This document shows positions 56,619-64,000 of a stretch of DNA of 64,000 bases, in pieces. Source of the stretch: an uncultured Bartonella sp. (lineage in GTDB: Bacteria > Pseudomonadota > Alphaproteobacteria > Rhizobiales > Rhizobiaceae); the NCBI GenBank assembly GCA_946481695.1, contig CAMLON010000001.1, forward strand, positions 62,001 through 126,000, written 5' to 3'. The notes under the pieces are model-generated. The model ran no database searches and was not told the origin of the DNA. It saw only the letters and a list, made by a program, of their open reading frames with translations. Made by a program: the position numbers and the translations under genes. Every line of letters begins with the position of its first letter. Within the stretch, counting starts at the first letter, position 1.

Positions 56619-57814
56619 AAGCAAAAAAAACAGTCACCATTATTATTGCTGTGATTGCACTGATCGTGCTTTTGATATTTATCCATTCGGTATTTTTCAC
56701 CACGGCTGCGCCGACTTACATGACATCAAAAGTCAAAAGGGGAGATATTGAAGTCAGCGTTCTTGCAAATGGCACGATAAAACCGCATCGTCTTGTCGCT
56801 GTGGGTGCACGCGCGACGGGTCGTATTATTTCTTTGAAAGTAAAACCGGGCAGTGTTGTCAAAGAAGGCGATCTGCTTGCCGAAATCGATCCGACAACGC
56901 AGACCAACGATTTGAAAAGCAAGGAAGCAGCGCTTGCCAATTATCGTGGCAAACTTGCCGAGCAGGAAGCGCAACTCGTTCTTGCCAAACAGAATATGAC
57001 CCGCCAGCAAACGATGATTTCGTCCCATGCGGTTTCCAAAGCCGATTTCGATGATGCCGATGCGCAAGTCAAAATCCGTGCGGCACAGATCGACCAGTTG
57101 AAAGCCCAGATTGTTCAAGCGGAAGTCGATGTCGAGACAGCCAAAGTCAATCTCGGTTATACACGCGTAACAGCGCCGTCCGATGGTACAGTTCTCGCCA
57201 CAGTCGTTCAGGAAGGGCAAAACGTCAATGCTGTCCAGTCGGCTCCGACGATTGTTATTCTCGGCGATTTGTCGGTGATGACGGTACGCGCGGAAATATC
57301 CGAAGCCGATGTAATCAATGTCAAACCCGGTCAGGACCTTTATTTCAATGTTCTGGGTAATCGCAAGCGACACTATGAAAGCCGCTTGGAAAAAATCGAA
57401 CCGGCACCGGAATCCATCCGCAATGATATCAGTTTCAATTCGTCGTCGACTGCTTCATCGAGTTCGTCAACGTCACAGGCCATCTATTATAATGGCACAT
57501 TCAATGTGCCGAATGATGATGGTGTTTTGCGTACTTATATGACTGCGGAAGTCCATATTATTCTGGGGCGCGCTCAAAAAGTGCTGCTTATACCGAGTGA
57601 CGCATTGAATGATGTTTCGGGCAACAAAGCTGTGGTCAATATTCTTGACAAGAATGGCAAGGTCGAAGCCCGCGACATTGAAACCGGATTGAATAATAAA
57701 GTCATGGTCGAGGTGGTTTCCGGACTTGAAGAAGGCGAAACCGTTGTAACCGGAGTGAGCAACGGCACTATGCCTTCTACATCCGGAAGCCGTCATCGTG
57801 TGGGGCCATTCTAA
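56615..57814 (+). CDS. macA: MacA-like periplasmic adaptor of a tripartite exporter
   Basis: A 399-residue membrane-fusion protein: N-terminal signal-anchor helix (VTIIIAVIALIVLLIFIHSVFF), then the barrel-sandwich V-K-R-G-D-I-E-V-S-V-L-A-N-G-T-I-K-P and V-K-P-G-S-V-V-K-E-G-D-L-L-A-E-I-D-P, an alpha-hairpin (about 90-170), V-N-L-G-Y-T-R-V-T-A-P-S-D-G-T-V, and the membrane-proximal domain with L-L-I-P-S-D-A. A Ser-rich loop (about 275) is longer than usual. Joins NodT-type duct and MacB; overlaps the former by 4 bases. Confidence 0.94.
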   Translation: MKAKKTVTIIIAVIALIVLLIFIHSVFFTTAAPTYMTSKVKRGDIEVSVLANGTIKPHRLVAVGARATGRIISLKVKPGSVVKEGDLLAEIDPTTQTNDLKSKEAALANYRGKLAEQEAQLVLAKQNMTRQQTMISSHAVSKADFDDADAQVKIRAAQIDQLKAQIVQAEVDVETAKVNLGYTRVTAPSDGTVLATVVQEGQNVNAVQSAPTIVILGDLSVMTVRAEISEADVINVKPGQDLYFNVLGNRKRHYESRLEKIEPAPESIRNDISFNSSSTASSSSSTSQAIYYNGTFNVPNDDGVLRTYMTAEVHIILGRAQKVLLIPSDALNDVSGNKAVVNILDKNGKVEARDIETGLNNKVMVEVVSGLEEGETVVTGVSNGTMPSTSGSRHRVGPF

Positions 57815-57817
57815 ACT

Positions 57818-59797
57818 ATGGAAAACACTCACAAAGATGCGGTCATTGTGCTTAAAGACGTTATCCGCGAATTTCCCGCGGGCGAAACCAATGTACGTGT
57901 CTTGAAAGGAATTGATCTCACCATCCATAGGGGCGAGATGGTGGCAATCGTTGGCGCATCGGGTTCGGGAAAATCGACCTTGATGAATATTCTCGGCTGT
58001 CTCGACCGGCCAAGTTCGGGAAGCTACAAGGTTTCGGGCAAAGAAACCTCGCAACTTTCCGCTGACGAACTTTCTGCGCTCCGGCGCGATCATTTCGGTT
58101 TTATTTTCCAGCGTTACCATTTGCTGGGGGAATTGACAGCACTCGATAATGTGGAAATTCCGGCGATCTATGCGGGGCGTTCCCCCGCCGAACGGGAAAA
58201 GCGCGCAACAGCGCTATTGGAACGTCTCGGTATGGGCGAGCGCATTACCCACCGTCCCGGACAACTTTCCGGCGGCCAGCAACAACGCGTGTCTATTGCC
58301 CGCGCATTGATGAATAATGGCGAGGTTATCCTTGCCGATGAGCCTACAGGCGCACTTGACAGCCATAGCGGCGAAGAAGTGTTGCGTATTCTGGAGGAAA
58401 TTCACGCAGAAGGGCGCACGATCATTATCGTAACGCACGATATGTCAGTGGCCAAAAAAGCCGAACGGATTATCGAAATCAGCGACGGGGAGATTTTGTC
58501 GGATAAACCGAACCAGCCGACAGAAGTAGCCACCGGTCATGCAGACGAAGTCGCAACAGAAGTTGTCAGCAACAAAAAAATCGGACTCTTGAGATCATTT
58601 CTTGACCGCTTCCATGAAGCTTTCCGCATGGCCTTGTTGTCAATGAACGCCCATCGTATGCGGACGTTTTTGACGATGCTTGGTGTTATTATCGGTATTG
58701 CCGCCGTGGTTTCGATGGTTGCTTTGGGAAACGGTACGCAAAAACAGATTCTTGAAAATATCAACAGTCTGGGAAGCAATACATTGAATATCTTTGCCGG
58801 AAAAAGCTTTGCCGATATGCGTTCGGGTAAAGTCACGACACTGGTTGATTCCGATGCAATAGCACTTTCCGAACAACCTTATGCCGATGCGGTAACGCCG
58901 ACGGTTACAACGTCGTCCACTGTCCGCTACGGGTCGATCGAATCGAACGTGACGGTCTATGGCGTGAGTGACCAATATTTCAAGGCACAAGGGGCAAAAC
59001 TTGTTGAAGGGCGGTTGTTCGATTCGGAAAGTGTGCTTTCGCGTGCCACCGATCTTGTGGTTGAAAAGCAGGCCGTGCCAACGCTTTTTCCCGATAGCCA
59101 TGAAAGCCCGATAGGCAAGGTGGTTCTGGTGGGAAAAGTTCCCACCCGTATTGTCGGTGTTATCGAGTTGCAGCAAATGGGGCCACCATCCGATACTTTG
59201 CAACTTTATTTGCCTTATACCACGGTGCAGACGCGTTTCCTCGGCAATAATACTGTTCGCTCGATTACGTTGAAAGTTGCCGATAATGTTGACTCACGTC
59301 TTGCGGAAGAGGCCGTCAAACGCTTCCTCGTCATGCGGCATGGCACTGAAGACTTCTTTATCCGCAATTCGGAAGAATTTCGTGAACAAGTCATTGCAAG
59401 CACACAAGTTCTAACTTTGCTTGTTGCCTCCATTGCTTTGATTTCTCTTCTGGTCGGGGGAATTGGCGTTATGAATATTATGCTCGTCACAGTATCCGAG
59501 CGTATCAATGAAATTGGTGTTCGTATGGCAGTGGGCGCGCGACAGAGCGATATTCTCCAACAATTTCTGATCGAATCTGTGCTTGTTTGTCTCATCGGCG
59601 GGGCTTTGGGGATTTTATTAGGACTTTCTGTCGGGTGGATTTTTGCAGTAAGCGGTGCGCCGTTTAAACTTGTTTACTCGACAGGTTCGATTATTATAGC
59701 TTTCATCTTTTCAACCCTCATTGGCATCGGATTCGGCTTTTTGCCCGCTCGTAATGCTTCAAAACTCGATCCTGTGGCCGCTCTCGCTCGCGATTAG
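57818..59797 (+). CDS. macB: MacB-like ABC transporter with C-terminal permease domain
   Basis: 659 residues. The N-terminal ATPase has Walker [10 protein letters not shown] (about 47), Q-R-Y-H-L-L, signature [14 protein letters not shown] and Walker [14 protein letters not shown] membrane helix at about 285-310, a large periplasmic domain and three C-terminal helices ([23 protein letters not shown]) complete the MacB architecture. E. coli MacB exports macrolides, haem precursors and peptides; the substrate here is open. 3 bp after macA. Confidence 0.95.
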   Translation: MENTHKDAVIVLKDVIREFPAGETNVRVLKGIDLTIHRGEMVAIVGASGSGKSTLMNILGCLDRPSSGSYKVSGKETSQLSADELSALRRDHFGFIFQRYHLLGELTALDNVEIPAIYAGRSPAEREKRATALLERLGMGERITHRPGQLSGGQQQRVSIARALMNNGEVILADEPTGALDSHSGEEVLRILEEIHAEGRTIIIVTHDMSVAKKAERIIEISDGEILSDKPNQPTEVATGHADEVATEVVSNKKIGLLRSFLDRFHEAFRMALLSMNAHRMRTFLTMLGVIIGIAAVVSMVALGNGTQKQILENINSLGSNTLNIFAGKSFADMRSGKVTTLVDSDAIALSEQPYADAVTPTVTTSSTVRYGSIESNVTVYGVSDQYFKAQGAKLVEGRLFDSESVLSRATDLVVEKQAVPTLFPDSHESPIGKVVLVGKVPTRIVGVIELQQMGPPSDTLQLYLPYTTVQTRFLGNNTVRSITLKVADNVDSRLAEEAVKRFLVMRHGTEDFFIRNSEEFREQVIASTQVLTLLVASIALISLLVGGIGVMNIMLVTVSERINEIGVRMAVGARQSDILQQFLIESVLVCLIGGALGILLGLSVGWIFAVSGAPFKLVYSTGSIIIAFIFSTLIGIGFGFLPARNASKLDPVAALARD

Positions 59798-59855
59798 TTT
59801 AGCCGATGGGCAATGGACCGGGTTGATAAATATTGGAACTTGAAGGAAGTCAAAA

Positions 59856-60329
59856 GTGTCAAAAACCACTCCGGCAACCGCCTTTCTCGATCACAATCAT
59901 ATCGCCTACGAGTTCATTACCTATCATTATGATCCACATGCAGACCGCGTTGGGTTGCAGGCTGCCGAAGCAGTCGGAGCAGATCCCGAAACGGTTTTTA
60001 AAACGCTGATGGTGAGCGTCGATGGCAAACCCCATGTTGCGGTTTTACCATCCGATCAGGAAGCCAATATGAAAAAGCTTGCTGCCGCTTTCGGTGGAAA
60101 ACATGCCGAAATGTTGAGTGTTGAAGAAGCTGAAAAGCTCACCGGTTATAAAGTAGGGGGTATATCGCCTTTCGGACAAAGGCGGCATCTGCCTACGGTT
60201 TTTGAAGAAACGGCCGAATTGTTCGATAAAATTTATATCAATGGTGGCGGCCGCGGTTTTCAGGTGAAGCTGCGTTCGACAGATGCGATCAATGTCCTTT
60301 CAGCAAAAGTTGCCGATTTCAAACGTTGA
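59856..60329 (+). CDS. ybaK: YbaK-type Cys-tRNA(Pro)/Cys-tRNA(Cys) deacylase
   Basis: Begins at GTG (59856) with GGAAG upstream; 157 residues. The YbaK features Y-x-Y-D-P-H-A-D-R-V-G-L-Q-A-A-E-A-V-G, V-F-K-T-L-M-V and K-V-G-G-I-S-P-F-G-Q-R-R-H-L-P-T (catalytic Lys region and G-x-x-P motif) are clear. It hydrolyses misacylated Cys-tRNA(Pro). Single gene in plus orientation, convergent with ydcF. Confidence 0.93.
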   Translation: MSKTTPATAFLDHNHIAYEFITYHYDPHADRVGLQAAEAVGADPETVFKTLMVSVDGKPHVAVLPSDQEANMKKLAAAFGGKHAEMLSVEEAEKLTGYKVGGISPFGQRRHLPTVFEETAELFDKIYINGGGRGFQVKLRSTDAINVLSAKVADFKR

Positions 60330-60405
60330 ACAATGACGATAGATTGTCACCGAGTATCACTTTGCCAATTGTTGAACATTTAGGCTTAAACGAAAATCGC
60401 TTCTA

Positions 60406-61077
60406 TCAGAAATAGGCTCGCAACTCCGCACCGATAAATTTGATATATTCGCTTGCAAGCAGTCGTAATTCGCCCAATTGCCTGAGCAGGCTTTGTTCAC
60501 CGGTTCCCTCGCTGATCGGATAGGCGATAAAGTCTATATCGGGCATCAAGCGATTCAATTCGCGTAAAGAACGCGGCATATGATAATCGTTGGTGACAAT
60601 ATAAACCTTTTGATAGTGATTTTTCCGGATCCAGTCGGTTGCTTCTTCCGCATTGCCCATTGTATTGATTGCTTCCCGTCCGAGATCCACACAGCATTGA
60701 AAGAGTTGCGGGTCGCTGTGGGTCACGCGTATCAAGGCCTGACTGTTGGTTGAAGGATTGACACCGCTGATGAGAAGCCGTCGACCCAATCCCTTGGCAA
60801 GCAGGTCAAGACCCGCTTCCATGCGACTTTCGCCGCCGGTCAACACAATTATTCCATCAGCCTCTGGTAACGGATCGGGTCGGGCAAGACGCGATACTTT
60901 TTCGCTGAAATAGAAAAAACCGCTACCGAACAGAATAATACAAACGAGAATAAAAATGCTGACGGGTGGAAGATGTTTGAAAAACCGTCTTTTCCAACGC
61001 AACAATTTTATCCGGCTTAAGCTTTTGTGCTCCGGTTCCGGATCGGAAATTTGTGCGTATAAAGTGTATTCGCTCAT
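60406..61077 (-). CDS. YdcF-like DUF218 membrane protein
   Basis: A 223-residue protein with one membrane helix (LPPVSIFILVCIILFGSGFFYF, about 35-57) and a DUF218 domain: A-D-G-I-I-V-L-T-G-G-E-S-R-M-E-A-G-L-D-L-L-A-K-G, G-N-A-E-E-A and the T-N-D-Y-H-M-P-R-S motif (about 160). Related ElyC and SanA affect envelope integrity, perhaps through undecaprenyl carriers. It lies 2 bp after ftsX, so a shared ftsE-ftsX-ydcF transcript is likely. Confidence 0.9.
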   Translation of the reverse strand: MSEYTLYAQISDPEPEHKSLSRIKLLRWKRRFFKHLPPVSIFILVCIILFGSGFFYFSEKVSRLARPDPLPEADGIIVLTGGESRMEAGLDLLAKGLGRRLLISGVNPSTNSQALIRVTHSDPQLFQCCVDLGREAINTMGNAEEATDWIRKNHYQKVYIVTNDYHMPRSLRELNRLMPDIDFIAYPISEGTGEQSLLRQLGELRLLASEYIKFIGAELRAYF

Positions 61078-61079
61078 TG

Positions 61080-62054
61080 TCAGAACAGATCACTTTCCTT
61101 GCGGTCGATGGATTTCAACTGGCTTAGAATTGTCAGGCGGCTTGTGACCATAGTTAACAATGCAACAAAGCCGATTAAAATGAAAATCTTGATATAGCTT
61201 GAAAGCCCAAGACTGAAATGTCCGAATAATGCCGAAGCCTGATCGCTTCCGGGTGTTCCGGCAGCAAAACGGGTCCAGAACGAAAAAACGATAAAAATAA
61301 CGATACTTATAAAACCGCCCAAAAATGCACCCTTCAGACCGGTCTTGAAAAAATGGAAGTCGAATTGGCGGGCAATAAAACCGGCTTCGGCACCAATAAA
61401 GTAGAGCACTTCGACAATGTGGGCATTGGCTGAAAGAGCACTGCGCGTTGCAAATATGATGGTGAGCGTCAATGCAGAAATGACAAGTGCCAATATAATC
61501 ACGCCGATAATGATCGTTGCGTGCGCCATTGTAACAAGGCGATTGATCGCATTGCGGTGGTCATCGAAACTGCCACCGGGAATTTGTGTTGCAACGGCAT
61601 CGCTAATCATACCGAAATCGGCTTTATTGGTATCATCGAGGGTCACGACGACAAGACGTGGAATAGGCAGTTCCTTCAGTTCCAAACCGGTTCCAAGCCA
61701 AGGCTCAAGCAAGCGCTCGGTTTGAGCGCGGTCAATGATTTGAGCTGATTTGACGCCCGGAAAACCTTGCACAAGTTCGACAGCATAATTCAGAGTTTTT
61801 TCAATATCCAGTCCGTCGGTCGGCCGGATTTGAATTGTTGCTTCGCGTGAAATCTGGTTTTCCCAGTTGTGTGCCGAATAGCCGATCAGGTCAACCCCGC
61901 CAATCGACAGGGAAGCAAGCAGTGTCATGATCGCAATGACAACAACAAGCGCTTGCCCTGCGACATCACTCGCCGGAACAATTGACGTTTGTCCGGAAAC
62001 GTTTCGACCTTGCCACAATTTTCGTGAATTCGGGGATGGGGAAAGCTCAGTCAT
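61080..62054 (-). CDS. ftsX: Cell division protein FtsX
   Basis: With FtsE, controls septal murein hydrolases. The start is placed at the ATG at 62054 (MTELSPSPNSRKLWQG) with GGAAGG 11 bp upstream; an ATG at 62075 is also in frame. The protein has 324 residues, four membrane helices (about 35-58 and three in the C-terminal half) and the extracytoplasmic E-K-T-L-N-Y-A-V-E-L-V-Q-G-F-P-G-V region. It overlaps the ftsE end by 8 bp. Confidence 0.93.
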   Translation of the reverse strand: MTELSPSPNSRKLWQGRNVSGQTSIVPASDVAGQALVVVIAIMTLLASLSIGGVDLIGYSAHNWENQISREATIQIRPTDGLDIEKTLNYAVELVQGFPGVKSAQIIDRAQTERLLEPWLGTGLELKELPIPRLVVVTLDDTNKADFGMISDAVATQIPGGSFDDHRNAINRLVTMAHATIIIGVIILALVISALTLTIIFATRSALSANAHIVEVLYFIGAEAGFIARQFDFHFFKTGLKGAFLGGFISIVIFIVFSFWTRFAAGTPGSDQASALFGHFSLGLSSYIKIFILIGFVALLTMVTSRLTILSQLKSIDRKESDLF

Positions 62055-62706
62055 AGAGTTCGAGCCTTCCGTCATTGAGTATCATCCGGCGAGCATCAAT
62101 CTGCTCCATCAGGTTGACATCATGGGTGGCGATCACCACAGCGGTTCCCGACCGGTTGAGTTCGATAAACAAGCGCAATAATCTGCGCGCAAGAACAGGG
62201 TCGACATTGCCTGTCGGTTCGTCCGCCAGCAATATTTCCGGCTGGTCGATCAATGCGCGGGCAATTGCCACGCGTTGTTTTTCCCCGCCGGAAAGTACAG
62301 GGGGCAACACATCCATCCGTTCGCCGAGCCCCACCCATTGAAGAAGTTCTTCGACCTCGGCGCGATAGGTTGCTTCTTCACGCCCCCTCACGCGTAAGGG
62401 AAGCGAAACATTTTCATAGGTTGTCATATGATCGAGCAGGCGGAAATCCTGAAAAACGATTCCGATTCGTTGGCGTAATTTCGGCATATCATGCCGTTTT
62501 AAAAGCGCGGTATCGTGGCCGAATATATTGATAAGACCGCGTGTCGGTTTTAATGCCAGAAACATCAAACGCAATAATGTGGTTTTACCCGCACCGGAAG
62601 GGCCTGTCAAAAACTGGAATGACCCGTGCGGAATATAAAAGCTTATATCACGGAGGACTTCCGGCCCCATGCCATAACGCAAGCCTACATTTTCAAAACG
62701 AATCAC
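62047..62706 (-). CDS. ftsE: Cell division ATP-binding protein FtsE
   Basis: 219 residues of ABC ATPase: M-I-R-F-E-N-V-G-L-R-Y-G-M-G, Walker A T-G-P-S-G-A-G-K-T-T-L-L (about 35-45), signature V-L-S-G-G-E-K-Q-R-V-A-I-A-R-A-L and Walker B I-L-L-A-D-E-P-T-G-N-V-D. It is the ATPase of the FtsEX complex and heads the ftsE-ftsX-ydcF operon. Confidence 0.96.
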   Translation of the reverse strand: MIRFENVGLRYGMGPEVLRDISFYIPHGSFQFLTGPSGAGKTTLLRLMFLALKPTRGLINIFGHDTALLKRHDMPKLRQRIGIVFQDFRLLDHMTTYENVSLPLRVRGREEATYRAEVEELLQWVGLGERMDVLPPVLSGGEKQRVAIARALIDQPEILLADEPTGNVDPVLARRLLRLFIELNRSGTAVVIATHDVNLMEQIDARRMILNDGRLELYD

Positions 62707-62810
62707 TGTTAATTAACCTATTCTGCCCGCACAAATATTTATCCGGTTTTTCTTTTTTAAATGTTGGTAACCGCCTTAATGGCAATCTTGATTGATCGTG
62801 GAAAGGTATC

Positions 62811-62840
62811 TTGACCTGACGCCACTCTTTTTCCTATCCT
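62811..62840 (+). promoter_or_regulatory. Candidate sigma-70 promoter of hpt
   Basis: TTGACC (62811-62816), 18-bp spacer, TATCCT (62835-62840), about 95 bp before the hpt ATG and in the spacer divergent from ftsE. Confidence 0.5.
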
Positions 62841-62934
62841 TAACGAATATGGTTAAGTCGCGGTTAAAATTTATTATTGGCAACAGCTTTCTTGGTAGAA
62901 GCGTCTGTGTTACCCCGCGGCCATAAATTTTTAT

Positions 62935-63483
62935 ATGGATAATAAAATGCCCGTAATTGATGGAAAGTCGATCGAAGTTCTTTTTTCGGAAGAAGAGATT
63001 GCCAACCGTAACCGCATCATAGCAAATGAAATTGCCGGAAAGAAGCCGGTAAACCTGTTGGTGTTACCGATTTTGAAAGGGTCATTTATTTTTGCTGCCG
63101 ATCTTATCAGAGAGCTTCATCGCGCCGGTGTCAGTTCGTCTGTGGAATTTATCACAATTTCAAGTTATGGAGCCGGTCAGGAAAGTGGAGAAATAAAGCT
63201 TTTGCACGATTTCGATAGCGATATTACGGGGCGTGATGTTCTTTTGATCGACGACATTCTGGAATCGGGAAAGACGCTGAAATTCGTGCGGGATCTTTTG
63301 AAAACTCGCGGTGCAGGGCGTATTTTTATCGCTGCTTTGCTGGACAAAGCCATGCGGCGCAAAGCCGATATAGAGGCGGATTTTGTCGGTTTTCCTTGTC
63401 CCGATCAATTTGTTGTCGGATATGGAATGGATGCCGGCCATGCGTTTCGCCAGTTGCCTTATGTCGGGGTGCTTCAAAAATAG
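62935..63483 (+). CDS. hpt: Hypoxanthine phosphoribosyltransferase
   Basis: Salvages hypoxanthine and guanine with PRPP to IMP and GMP. 182 residues: the I-D-G-K-S-I-E-V-L-F-S-E-E-E-I opening, L-P-I-L-K-G-S-F-I-F-A-A-D-L, E-F-I-T-I-S-S-Y-G (substrate loop) and the PRPP site D-V-L-L-I-D-D-I-L-E-S-G-K-T-L (about 102-116). Start ATG at 62935; the ATG four codons later is possible. Divergent from ftsE, a conserved arrangement. Confidence 0.95.
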   Translation: MDNKMPVIDGKSIEVLFSEEEIANRNRIIANEIAGKKPVNLLVLPILKGSFIFAADLIRELHRAGVSSSVEFITISSYGAGQESGEIKLLHDFDSDITGRDVLLIDDILESGKTLKFVRDLLKTRGAGRIFIAALLDKAMRRKADIEADFVGFPCPDQFVVGYGMDAGHAFRQLPYVGVLQK

Positions 63484-63656
63484 TGATTGCATCGAGAAAA
63501 TTGAGGCGCTCACACAAAACCGGTGGCTCAAGGAAAAATCTGCCTGATTTTCAAAAGTTCTGGCAGTCAGTGTCTTCTAGTAAACGTTGCAGTCATCTTC
63601 CGGTTACGACTTTCGGAATTTCATCGGAAAATCATTTATTTTATGATTCGGATTAA

Positions 63657-63892
63657 ACACACTTTAGCGAATTGTCCGGTTTTAAAGAGCCTTCGTGCGT
63701 AATAATCGGGATTAAAAGGTCGGATTTAAATGCATTTGAAGGCCACAAACCGTTTTTTAAGGCTCGCAAGAATCAATTGTTGTTGAAAGATTGTTGCAGA
63801 ATAAAAATGGTGAAGTGAGCGAAACATCATTTGAAGAAGTTTCAGACGGCGGAAGCAATGAGGTTGTTACCCTGTTCACCAAGCGATTTTGA
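63657..63892 (+). pseudogene. Possible gene remnant with frameshift
   Basis: Two plus-strand frames look protein-like and adjoin: one reads E-L-S-G-F-K-E-P-S-C-V-I-I-G-I-K-R-S-D-L-N-A-F-E-G-H to about 63,755, and another from 63,761 continues Q-E-S-I-V-V-E-R-L-L-Q-N-K-N-G-E-V-S and ends E-V-V-T-L-F-T-K-R-F at the TGA 63890-63892. Codon use resembles neighbours, but there is no start codon or ribosome site. It may be the decayed end of a gene, or chance; I do not recognise the family. Confidence 0.2.
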
Positions 63893-63931
63893 AGTTTTAC
63901 CCGAATAATTGTTGATTTTTATGTGTTCCCT

Positions 63932-64000
63932 TTATTGAGGAGGGAAATTATCCGGTGTACGGGGCGCTGAAAGCTCGAAGGAAAAACCTTCGGGAGCATA
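63932..64000 (-). CDS. C-terminal end of an unidentified minus-strand gene (cut by window edge)
   Basis: Read leftwards from the window end, 22 codons give Y-A-P-E-G-F-S-F-E-L-S-A-P-R-T-P-D-N-F-P-P-Q before the stop at 63932-63934. Codon choice matches the rest of the window and the peptide looks like a normal protein tail. The sequence is too short to name. Confidence 0.35.
   Translation of the reverse strand, partial: YAPEGFSFELSAPRTPDNFPPQ

Noticed and set aside
63973..63997. Strong hairpin GCTCGAAGG...CCTTCGGGAGC near the window end, possible terminator or riboswitch
   Set aside because: It lies inside a plausible minus-strand coding tail and is not followed by a T run in either useful direction.

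Overview
The window is a 64-kb piece of an alphaproteobacterial chromosome of the order Hyphomicrobiales (Rhizobiales). Gene content and order (gpsA-tsaD / hemD-Mic60-Orf52; rpmB / cobT-cobS-J-domain-bolA; ubiH-tesB-glnK-amtB-ftsK-lolA-xthA; ydcF-ftsX-ftsE-hpt) match the Brucella/Bartonella/Agrobacterium group. A base composition of roughly 45% GC, AT-rich spacers and several lost or displaced neighbours suggest a reduced member such as the insect-gut Bartonella lineage. That placement is inference; there is no 16S gene here. I see no rRNA, tRNA, CRISPR array, intact insertion sequence or prophage.

Layout: 1-6.6 kb holds an EVE/YciI/gpsA/tsaD cluster on the minus strand, divergent from hemD, the inner-membrane Mic60 homologue and its TPR partner Orf52 (HemY-like). 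6.6-12.9 kb is a set of single genes (TerB-like protein, glutamine amidotransferase, ChaC-like cyclotransferase, DUF2125 protein, pyridoxal kinase, carbonic anhydrase, lytic transglycosylase), several with short tandem repeats just before the start codon. 13-15.6 kb is ffh-chorismate mutase-rpsP. 16-22.7 kb has an SDHAF4-like assembly factor, htpX, rsmB, a heparinase-family protein and purH. 22.7-24.3 kb is a gene-poor stretch with a 47-residue DUF1127 protein and an unusual five-copy repeat array. 24.3-28.6 kb has two EamA exporters, surf1, rpmB and a queuosine-precursor transporter. 29-36.2 kb has cobT-cobS, a J-domain protein, bolA, an arginase-family protein, xerC and a SapC protein.

36.5-40.7 kb is rimM-trmD-rplS, leuC and an acetyltransferase. 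In related genomes rimM-trmD-rplS normally follows rpsP directly, so the translation operon is split here by about 21 kb. 41.2-44.7 kb is the succinate dehydrogenase operon sdhCDAB. A 1-kb gene-free stretch follows, then ubiH, tesB, glnK, amtB, ftsK, lolA and xthA. glnK and amtB are each preceded by nearly identical sigma-54-like motifs, which points to joint nitrogen control. 55-59.8 kb is a complete tripartite exporter operon (NodT-type outer-membrane lipoprotein, MacA, MacB). 59.8-64 kb has a YbaK deacylase, ydcF, ftsX, ftsE, hpt and the tail of a further minus-strand gene.

Most genes are housekeeping functions. I found no clear new multi-gene system. The points that deserve a second look are the recurring, locus-specific tandem repeats in 5' leaders, the DUF1127 repeat array, a perfect 24-bp palindrome before an orphaned hemD, the split rpsP/rimM operon and the paired sigma-54-like promoters.
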